NCBI GenBank assembly: GCA_964631125.1
Contig: CAZVYN010000074.1
Location: forward strand, 1 to 20,733
DNA from: CAZVYN01 sp964631125
GTDB taxonomy: Bacteria > Eisenbacteria > RBG-16-71-46 > CAIMUX01
Reading direction: 5' to 3'
Length of the DNA stretch: 20,733 nucleotides
In this document: positions 15,409 to 20,733 of the stretch, piece after piece
Layout of the letters: each line of letters starts with the position of its first letter
Numbering within the stretch: the first letter of the stretch is position 1
The notes under the pieces: model-generated
The model's database searches: none
What the model was told of the DNA's origin: nothing
Seen by the model: only the letters and a program-made list of their open reading frames with translations
Translations under genes and position numbers: made by a program

Positions 15409-16455
15409 ATGTTGAAGAAGCTTCTTTTCATTCTTCCCCTGACCTTCGCGCTGGCCGCGGGGATCGGCTGTTCGGACGACGACGACGATCCGACCGGGCC
15501 GGGCGACGTCGGATTCGTCGAGGGGACGATCGAAGCCGGCGGCGCCTATGTCACCAGCATCAACGCGAGCGATAGTGACGAGTTCGTCGGCTTTGCCTTC
15601 GCCGATCGGGAGATCACGTCGGACGTCGAGGTCGAGGGAGGCGCGGGCTGGGACATCGCGTTTCGCCGCGAGGACATCGCCATGAATCCCGCGGCCCCAT
15701 CCCTCCGGGGGGCGCGGCTCGCCGGCGCCGAGTTCGCCGAGGTCGACGCCGCCGACGTTCCCGCGGAGAACAGCCAGGCGTGGCAGGGCGGGGGCGTCGC
15801 TTATGCGATCGACGATTGGTATAGCTACGCGAACCAGCAGATCGCGATGACCAGGAACGTCTACTCGCTCCTCGACGCGTCCGGCCAACACTGGGTCAAG
15901 TTCCGGGTCGACGCGGTCGTCGGCGCCACCGGCCAGAACAACATGGGCACGGTCGAGATCTCCTACTTCTATCAGTCGACCGCCGGATCTCTCGTCCTCG
16001 ACGGCGAGATCCAGACGGCGTCGATCGTCGTGGCAGATGGAACTGGCTACTTCGACTTCTCCGCCGGTCAGCAGGTCACGCCGTCGACGCCCGGGACTTC
16101 ACTCGACTGGGACATCGCCTTCTCCCACTTCACCCTCGCCCTCAACGGCGGCGCCAGCGGAAGCGGCGCGGCCACCGCGTTCTTTGCTCACACGGAACTC
16201 GACGACCCGACCGACCTCGCCGCCTTCGCCGCGCAGCCGGAGTTCGCCCAGACCTTCCCGGACACCTACGGCTCGGCCTTGAGCGAGTGGTACGACTACA
16301 ACGGCGCGACCCACGAACTGTCCCCGAAGGACGCCGTTTACCTGGTGCGGACCGCGGACGCGGTCTACAAGGTCGAGCTGGAGAGCTACTACGGGGACGT
16401 CGGCGGCCAGCCGGCTTCCGCGCATTATCGCTTCCGTTGGGACGAGATCGAGTGA
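15409..16455 (+). CDS. HmuY-family lipoprotein with duplicated HmuY-like domain
   Basis: A 348-residue exported protein, probably surface- or periplasm-anchored. The signal sequence ends at C21 (AAGIGC, an atypical lipobox with Gly at -3), followed by an aspartate run and a short Pro/Gly linker. Two tandem HmuY-like units follow. The first has WDIAFRREDIAMN (81-93) and WYSY (137-140); the second has WDIAFSHFTLALN (234-246) and WYDY (294-297), then the classic VYLVRTADAVYKVELESYY. HmuY proteins bind haem and pass it to a TonB receptor such as HmuR, which fits the gene just upstream. P. gingivalis HmuY coordinates haem with two histidines; candidates here include H161, H240, H261 and H302, but no pair can be assigned from sequence alone. 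AAGGAGG about 9 nt before the ATG is the strongest ribosome-binding site in this operon. Confidence 0.85.
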   Translation: MLKKLLFILPLTFALAAGIGCSDDDDDPTGPGDVGFVEGTIEAGGAYVTSINASDSDEFVGFAFADREITSDVEVEGGAGWDIAFRREDIAMNPAAPSLRGARLAGAEFAEVDAADVPAENSQAWQGGGVAYAIDDWYSYANQQIAMTRNVYSLLDASGQHWVKFRVDAVVGATGQNNMGTVEISYFYQSTAGSLVLDGEIQTASIVVADGTGYFDFSAGQQVTPSTPGTSLDWDIAFSHFTLALNGGASGSGAATAFFAHTELDDPTDLAAFAAQPEFAQTFPDTYGSALSEWYDYNGATHELSPKDAVYLVRTADAVYKVELESYYGDVGGQPASAHYRFRWDEIE

Positions 16456-16489
16456 GTTCGGCGTTCGCGCGGCGGGATACGATCTAGCT

Positions 16490-17626
16490 ATGTCGACCAT
16501 TTACCTGGATTACAACGCGAGCACGCCGCTCGATCCCGACGTGATCGAGGCGATGCGGCCGTTTCTCGAAGCGAGCTTCGGGAATCCCTCCAGCGCGCAT
16601 TGGGCCGGTCGTCCGGCGCGAGAAGCAGTGGAGCTGGCGCGCGGTCGGGTGGCGGAGTTGATCGGCGCGGCTCCTGCGGAAGTCGTCTTCACGAGCGGCG
16701 GGACCGAGGCGAGCAACCATGCGCTGAAGGGGGCGTGGTATCGCGCGGGGCGGGCGGATGGGCACTTCATCACGACGGCGGTGGAGCATCCGGCGACGTT
16801 GAATCCGCTGCGGTTTCTGGAGGGGCAGGGGGCGGAGGTCACGGTCTTGCCGGTCGATCATGAGGGGCGGGTCGACCCGAACGAGGTTCGCCGTGCGATC
16901 CAAGATCGCACGGTATTGGTCTCGGTCATGCACGCCAATAACGAGATCGGCACGATCGAGCCGATCGAAGAGATCGGCCGGATCACGCGCGAGCGGGGGA
17001 TCCTCTTCCATGTCGACGCCGCGCAGTCGCTCGGCAAGATCCCGGTCGATGTGAACGCGATGGGCGCTGATCTCGTGTCGATCGCCGGGCACAAGCTGTA
17101 TGCGCCGAAAGGGGTCGGCGCGCTCTACATCCGCGCGGGCGTCGAACTCGAGCCGCTGATGCACGGCGCGGGGCACGAGTCGGGACGCAGAGCCGGCACC
17201 GAGAACGTGCTGCTCGCGGTTGGACTGGGCGCCGCCTGCGCGGCGGCGCAACGCTGGCTGGCGAGCGAGGGGAGAAGCGGACCGAGCGCGACGCGCGCGC
17301 TCCGCGATCGTCTGCACTTCGGTTTGGAACAGGCCCTGCCGGACCAGATCGTCTTGAATGGACATCCCGACCTGCGGCTGCCGAACACGCTCAATGTCTG
17401 CTTCCGCGGCCGCGACGGCGCCGAGTTGTTGGCGAAGCTCGACGGAGTGGCGGCGTCGACCGGCTCGGCTTGTCATGCCGGATCGATCGAACTTTCGCCG
17501 GTCCTGCGCGCGATCGGTGTCGATCCGGAGCTCGGACGCGGCGCGGTGCGGTTCAGTCTGGGCCGCGCGACCACGGCGGACGAGATCGATGAGGTGGTCG
17601 CCCGTCTGCGCGCGCTCCGCGCCTGA
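16490..17626 (+). CDS. Cysteine desulfurase (NifS/IscS family)
   Basis: PLP enzyme that takes sulfur from cysteine as a persulfide for Fe-S cluster, thiolated-tRNA or cofactor synthesis; 378 residues, normal length. Motifs are YLDYNASTPLDP at the N terminus, FGNPSSAHWAGR, FTSGGTEASN, H100 in the PLP-stacking VEHPATLN, MHANNEIGTIEP, HVDAAQ, the cofactor lysine in SIAGHKLYAPKG (K202), RAGTENV, and the active-site cysteine in STGSACHAG (C328). No IscU, SufBCD or IscR gene is adjacent, so the sulfur acceptor is not shown by context. The gene is convergent with the predicted selenoprotein gene, 6 nt away. NifS-like enzymes can also release selenium from selenocysteine, so a link is conceivable but only inferred from position. 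The ATG at 16490 directly precedes the conserved N terminus. Confidence 0.94.
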   Translation: MSTIYLDYNASTPLDPDVIEAMRPFLEASFGNPSSAHWAGRPAREAVELARGRVAELIGAAPAEVVFTSGGTEASNHALKGAWYRAGRADGHFITTAVEHPATLNPLRFLEGQGAEVTVLPVDHEGRVDPNEVRRAIQDRTVLVSVMHANNEIGTIEPIEEIGRITRERGILFHVDAAQSLGKIPVDVNAMGADLVSIAGHKLYAPKGVGALYIRAGVELEPLMHGAGHESGRRAGTENVLLAVGLGAACAAAQRWLASEGRSGPSATRALRDRLHFGLEQALPDQIVLNGHPDLRLPNTLNVCFRGRDGAELLAKLDGVAASTGSACHAGSIELSPVLRAIGVDPELGRGAVRFSLGRATTADEIDEVVARLRALRA

Positions 17627-17632
17627 TCCGGA

Positions 17633-18268
17633 CTACATCACCATGACCATCCGCGAGCGCGGGACCGAGAGGCTGTCGGCGATCCCGGCGAAGACGGCGC
17701 TGGTTGAATCGGACGAGAAGTAGAAGATCCGACCGTCGTGCTCACGGCGCGGTGAGCCCTTCGACGGCTCGAACCACATGCTGGTGACCGGATCTCGAAC
17801 CTGCGCGCACCAACGCAGAGGGTCGGCGGCGAAGCGCTTGGCCGCCGCCGCCGAAGAGAAATAGAAAACGTCGTGATTGACGAAGACGCGCCGATCGGGC
17901 GTGAAGACCGCCGGCGCTTCCGGCGAGTCGTAGGTTCCGAGGGCCACTCCGAGTTCTTGCAGGTATCCGTCAGGGTCTTTCCCGAAGACCGGTACGCAAG
18001 GGCTTCAGCAGAAGCCGATCGGGCGGTGGTTGACGTAAACCGGCGGCATCCGGCGATTCAGCTTGGATCGACGCACCGGGCAGCGGTCGTTCAGGGTTTG
18101 CGCGCCGTCGGTATAGAGCAGGTGGGGAAACTCAGCCGAGGTGTCCGCGAAGGCGACTCCCTTCAGCGGCGAGGGCGTGAAACGCTCGGCCTGCCCGGCC
18201 GGTCTGTCCGTGCTCTCGCCGCATCCGGCCAGGAGGAGCGTCGCCCACACGGCGACGCTCAGCTTCAT
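17633..18268 (-). CDS. Predicted YHS-domain selenolipoprotein (in-frame TGA = Sec88)
   Basis: Read with TGA at 18005-18007 as selenocysteine, this is one 211-residue protein. Seen: a lipoprotein signal peptide with lipobox LLAGC (C16), then three YHS-like modules. Module 1 runs from NDRCPV (60-65) through VYVNHRPIGFC to the C87-U88-S-P-C91 motif and FGKDPDGY. Module 2 includes VFVNHDVFYFSS and FAADPLRWC. Module 3 includes RDPVTSMWF and DGRIFYFSS. Canonical YHS domains read roughly YFCSxxC at the Sec position, and many relatives have FCCxxC, so Sec replaces a cysteine. Both halves share one frame and no further stop occurs for 124 codons; a SECIS-like hairpin follows the TGA. Known: YHS domains bind metals. 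Inferred: metal binding or redox in the periplasm. The alternative is a nonsense-mutated pseudogene. Standard calling would give two ORFs (18005-18268 and 17633-17947). No clear Shine-Dalgarno precedes the ATG. Confidence 0.75.
17974..18007 (-). promoter_or_regulatory. Candidate bacterial SECIS element with UGA codon
   Basis: On the minus strand, TGA (18007-18005) is followed by 14 nt, then GGTCTT (17990-17985), loop CGGGA (17984-17980) and AAGACC (17979-17974), a perfect 6-bp stem. The apical loop begins 20 nt after UGA and has G as its second base. Both agree with the published bSECIS rules (loop 16-37 nt from UGA, at least one G in the first two loop positions). An alternative longer fold adds CCG/CGG and GUA/UAC pairs (17995-17990 with 17969-17963) around a bulge. 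Recruitment of SelB is inferred. Confidence 0.65.
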
Positions 18269-18278
18269 CACAGTTCGC

Positions 18279-18333
18279 TTGAACACAGGTTGCTCCAACA
18301 CAGGTTGCTCCAACACAGGTTGCTCCAACACAG
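18279..18333. repeat. 15-bp tandem repeat array, left copy (55 bp)
   Basis: The plus-strand unit AACACAGGTTGCTCC repeats about 3.5 times, beginning with a variant TTGAACACAGG. Each unit contains the small dyad GTTG-CTC-CAAC. The array begins 11 nt upstream of the lipoprotein ATG and runs directly into the N gap. No reading frame through the unit contains a stop codon, so open frames here are not evidence of coding. The 55 bases are identical to 18434-18488. Confidence 0.95.
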
Positions 18334-18433
18334 NNNNNNNNNNNNNNNNNNNNNNNNNNNNNNNNNNNNNNNNNNNNNNNNNNNNNNNNNNNNNNNNNNN
18401 NNNNNNNNNNNNNNNNNNNNNNNNNNNNNNNNN
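18334..18433. other. Assembly gap of exactly 100 N
   Basis: One hundred unknown bases placed inside the tandem repeat array. The round length suggests an arbitrary scaffolding gap rather than a measured one. The identical 55-bp flanks suggest that the two contigs may in fact overlap, so the true distance could be shorter than shown, or longer if the array has more units. Confidence 0.98.
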
Positions 18434-18488
18434 TTGAACACAGGTTGCTCCAACACAGGTTGCTCCAACACAGGTTGCTCCAACACAG
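18434..18488. repeat. 15-bp tandem repeat array, right copy (55 bp)
   Basis: Base-for-base identical to 18279-18333, including the variant first unit TTGAACACAGG, and followed by unique sequence (TTTGCGATC). The presence of the same variant start in both copies argues that they represent the same genomic 55-mer written twice, rather than two successive parts of one longer array. Confidence 0.95.
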
Positions 18489-18580
18489 TTTGCGATCTCA
18501 TCGCCCCATCCCCCCTTCGCTCTTCCCATTCCGAACGGCCCGCGGGTGAACGAACGCAGCGTCGCCTCGGTTCCCGATTT

Positions 18581-20476
18581 TCAGGTCGTGACGTGGCGGC
18601 GCGAGCGGATCTCGTCCAAGAGTGAATCCACGAAAGCCGCGAGGGGGAGCGTCTCCTGCCGCTCGACCTTGTACCGGCGCACGGTGACGGTGCGGTCCTC
18701 CGCTTCCTTGCGCCCGATGACGAGCGTGACGGGGATCTTCTCGACCGAGGCGTTGCGCACCTTCTTGTTGAAGGAGTGCGGCGAACGATCGATCTCCGCC
18801 CGCACGCGATGGAGGCGCAGCGCCTGCTCGATTTCCTCGGCGTAGGGGAGCAGGTCGTCGGAGATGGTCACGATGCGGGTCTGCACCGGCGCCATCCAGG
18901 TAGGGAAGGCGCCGCCGTAGTGTTCGATCAAGTAGGCCATGATCCGCTCGTGGGTCGAGAGCGGCGCCCGGTGGATCACGACCGGAAGCTGCTCCTCGCC
19001 ATGTTCGTCGACGTAGCGCAGCTCGAAGCGGCGCGCCGCCAGGTAATCGAGTTGGACGGTCGAAACGGTCTCTTCCCGGCCGAGCAGGTTCTTGAACTGG
19101 ATGTCGACCTTCGGCCCGTAGAACGCCGCCTCGTCGCCCCCGACGAAATAGTCGAGTCGCAGTTGGTCGAGCGCCGCACGCAGCACGGTCTCCGACTCCA
19201 GCCAGAGCGTCTCGTCGTCGTGGTACTTCTCGGTGCGAGCCGGGTCGTGCAGCGAGAGTCGCATCGAGTACCGCTCGAAGGCGAAGACGGCATAGATCTC
19301 GCGGTACATCTGCAAGACGCGACCGATCTCGTCCTGGAGCTGCTCGGGCGCGCAGTAGATGTGGGCGTCGTTCATGGTCATGCCGCGCACGCGCAGCAGA
19401 CCCGAGACCTCGCCCGACTGCTCGAATCGGTAGACACTGCCGTACTCCGCCAGCCTCAGCGGCAACTCGCGGTACGAACGGGGCCGCGCCTTGTAGATGG
19501 TGTGGTGGAAGGGGCAGTTCATCGGCTTGAGATAGAAGACCTCGCGCCGCTTCTGCCCGACCGGCGATGTCTCCGCGCTCTTGACGGCGGTCGGGTCGCC
19601 CGGGACGGACGACGCCTCTTCATCGGCGTCGATCTCCTCGACTTCCATCGGCGGGAACATGCTGTCCTTGTAATAGGGGAGGTGCTTGCTCCGGTAGTAC
19701 AGTTCCTGTCGGGCGATGTGCGGAGTGGCGACGCGATCGTAGCCGTAACGGAACTCGAAGTCCTTCGCCAGCGCCTCGACTTCGTCGCGCAGCACGGTCC
19801 CCTTCGGCATCCACAGGATGAGGCCTTTGCCGATTTCGTCGTCGACCAGGAACAGATCGAGTTCGCGGCCGAGTTTCTTGTGATCGCGCTCCTGCGCCAG
19901 ACGCCGCCGCTCCAAGTAGTCGTCCAACTCTTCCTTGGTCGCGAAGGCGAGTCCATAGACGCGAGTCAGCATCTTGTTCTTCTCGCTGCCCCGCCAATAG
20001 GCGCCGGCGATAGAGTCGAGCTTGAACGCGTCGGCCGGGATCTCAGAGGTGGTCTCGACGTGCGGACCCTCGCACATGTCGGTGAACGGCCCGTTCTCGT
20101 AGAACGAGAGGATCGAGGCGCCCTTCGCGGCCAACTCGCCCGCCGCCTCGAGCTTGAACGGCTCCGCCATGCCCCGGATCTTCTCGATCGCCGCCTCCGG
20201 TCCGAGCTCGGTCCGAGCGAACGCCTGCTTCTGGCGCAGGATCTCGCGCATCCGCTTCTCCAGCTTCGGCAGGTCCTGCGCCGTGATCGGTTCGGGCAGA
20301 TCGAAGTCGTAGTAGAAGCCGTTTTCGATCGGAGGACCGAAGCCCAGCTTGGTCCCCGGCCGCAACGCCAGGACCGCCTGGGCCAGGACGTGGGCGAGGG
20401 AGTGACGAATGCGGTAGAGCCGCGCGGCCTCCGGCGAGAGGTCGCTTGCGGCCTGGGCGATCTGGGAGTCCTGCAT
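18581..20476 (-). CDS. thrS: Threonyl-tRNA synthetase, lacking TGS domain
   Basis: Class II synthetase that charges tRNA-Thr and edits Ser-tRNA-Thr; 631 residues. It begins directly at the editing domain, with HSLAH (H25, H29) and DMCEGPH (C135, H139), and has no N-terminal TGS domain of about 60 residues as E. coli ThrS has. The catalytic core has the zinc ligands C321 (PMNCPFHH), H372 (MTMNDAH) and H502 (VIHRAPL), plus motif 2 residues around YRFEQSGEVSGLLRVRG. The anticodon-binding domain starts near FPTWMAPVQ and ends the protein. An acidic insertion of about 35 residues (about 277-311, EEIDADEEASSVPGD) interrupts the segment just before the first zinc cysteine. AAGGAG 9 nt before the ATG fixes the start. 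It is divergent from the patatin-like gene and upstream of the selenoprotein gene on the same strand. Confidence 0.96.
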   Translation of the reverse strand: MQDSQIAQAASDLSPEAARLYRIRHSLAHVLAQAVLALRPGTKLGFGPPIENGFYYDFDLPEPITAQDLPKLEKRMREILRQKQAFARTELGPEAAIEKIRGMAEPFKLEAAGELAAKGASILSFYENGPFTDMCEGPHVETTSEIPADAFKLDSIAGAYWRGSEKNKMLTRVYGLAFATKEELDDYLERRRLAQERDHKKLGRELDLFLVDDEIGKGLILWMPKGTVLRDEVEALAKDFEFRYGYDRVATPHIARQELYYRSKHLPYYKDSMFPPMEVEEIDADEEASSVPGDPTAVKSAETSPVGQKRREVFYLKPMNCPFHHTIYKARPRSYRELPLRLAEYGSVYRFEQSGEVSGLLRVRGMTMNDAHIYCAPEQLQDEIGRVLQMYREIYAVFAFERYSMRLSLHDPARTEKYHDDETLWLESETVLRAALDQLRLDYFVGGDEAAFYGPKVDIQFKNLLGREETVSTVQLDYLAARRFELRYVDEHGEEQLPVVIHRAPLSTHERIMAYLIEHYGGAFPTWMAPVQTRIVTISDDLLPYAEEIEQALRLHRVRAEIDRSPHSFNKKVRNASVEKIPVTLVIGRKEAEDRTVTVRRYKVERQETLPLAAFVDSLLDEIRSRRHVTT

Positions 20477-20559
20477 CGGTCGGCTTCTCCTTGGTCGGGT
20501 CGAACTTCGAGTCGGCGGATGCTATCAGGTCGGTCGAACGGATAGGATCCCGCGCATCG

Positions 20560-20733
20560 ATGGTCGCTACGAATCCCCCCTCTTTCCGGTCGTTGCTTGG
20601 GTTGTTGCGTCGGGGCCTGTTGGGGCTCGGGGCGCTCGTTTGCGTCTTCTTGGCCAGCGTGGGGACGGGCAGAGCGGACGAGCCGAACCAGGTTCGGCTC
20701 GGACTTGTCCTCTCTGGAGGGAGCGCGCGGGGG
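20560..20733 (+). CDS. Patatin-like phospholipase, N-terminal fragment
   Basis: Only the first 58 codons lie in the window; the frame is open to the last base. A basic N terminus and hydrophobic segment (about residues 12-34, LLGLGALVCVFLASVG) form a signal peptide ending near GRADE. VRLGLVLSGGSARG then matches the start of the bacterial patatin/RssA-like fold, in which GGxxRG forms the oxyanion hole of a Ser-Asp lipase. The nucleophile GxSxG is beyond the window. Exported members often carry a further outer-membrane beta-barrel (PlpD type), which cannot be tested here. TAGGAT (20543-20548) is a possible -10, with no good -35. The gene is divergent from thrS, 83 nt apart. Confidence 0.82.
   Translation, partial: MVATNPPSFRSLLGLLRRGLLGLGALVCVFLASVGTGRADEPNQVRLGLVLSGGSARG

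Larger units (their letters stand above)
18269..18580 (-). promoter_or_regulatory. Intergenic region between thrS and the selenoprotein gene
   Basis: About 312 nt, of which 100 are unknown. It contains the 15-bp tandem repeats on both sides of the N gap, and a repeat-free part (18489-18580) next to the thrS stop, where I find no terminator and no clear promoter. The repeat frame stays open into the lipoprotein frame, but the signal peptide starts only at 18268, so the repeats are treated as leader or promoter DNA. A promoter for the selenoprotein gene may lie inside the gap or the repeats. Confidence 0.45.

Noticed and set aside
17633..17947. Independent small protein starting at GTG 17947
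   Set aside because: It would start inside a continuous YHS-like frame with no ribosome-binding site; reading through TGA gives a complete domain.
18005..18007. Genome-wide reassignment of TGA as a sense codon
   Set aside because: Other genes here, including tal, ispG and the TonB receptor, end at TGA, so a special recoding event is needed.
18279..18488. CRISPR-like array
   Set aside because: The 15-bp units are directly contiguous, with no spacers, and no cas genes are near.
18269..18529. Coding pentapeptide repeats (LEQPV) as an N-terminal extension of the lipoprotein
   Set aside because: The unit is stop-free in all six frames, so an open frame means nothing; a clean signal peptide with lipobox starts at 18268.

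Overview
The window is a GC-rich bacterial segment whose genes use ATG, GTG or TTG starts and standard stops. A TonB-dependent receptor with an N-terminal carboxypeptidase-like domain, a HmuY-type lipoprotein, a secreted protein with a C-terminal FlgD/T9SS-like sorting domain and a long-form IspG together point to an FCB-type Gram-negative bacterium. A Candidatus Eisenbacteria-like metagenomic genome is my best guess. This is inference from gene content, because no rRNA marker is present. A run of exactly 100 Ns shows a scaffolded draft assembly.

Layout. Positions 1-85 hold a perfect 35-bp-arm inverted repeat at the window edge. From 116 to 5660 there is mostly minus-strand housekeeping: transaldolase, pterin-4a-carbinolamine dehydratase, a PLP-dependent decarboxylase and the isoprenoid enzyme IspG. 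The last two overlap by 4 nt and are probably translationally coupled. A small plus-strand membrane protein of the YvlD/holin-IV type sits among them. From 5805 to 16455 all genes are on the plus strand: a membrane acyltransferase, a secreted HzsA-like haem-motif protein, a large Ser/Thr kinase-NTPase-TPR regulator, and a two-gene haem-uptake-like operon (TonB receptor plus a duplicated HmuY lipoprotein). A cysteine desulfurase (16490-17626) then converges on a minus-strand lipoprotein gene (17633-18268). Threonyl-tRNA synthetase (18581-20476, minus) and the start of a divergent patatin-like phospholipase close the window.

Main finding. The lipoprotein gene at 17633-18268 reads as two same-frame ORFs separated by one in-frame TGA at 18005-18007. 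Reading TGA as selenocysteine gives one 211-residue lipoprotein with three YHS-like metal-binding modules and a Cys-Sec-Ser-Pro-Cys motif, placed where YHS relatives carry cysteines. Immediately downstream of the TGA is a 6-bp stem with a 5-nt loop whose spacing and loop G fit the bacterial SECIS model. I therefore predict a previously unannotated YHS-family selenoprotein that ordinary gene callers would split or truncate. Its upstream region carries a 15-bp tandem repeat interrupted by the assembly gap. The gap is flanked by two identical 55-bp copies, which looks like an unresolved de Bruijn-graph overlap at k=55.
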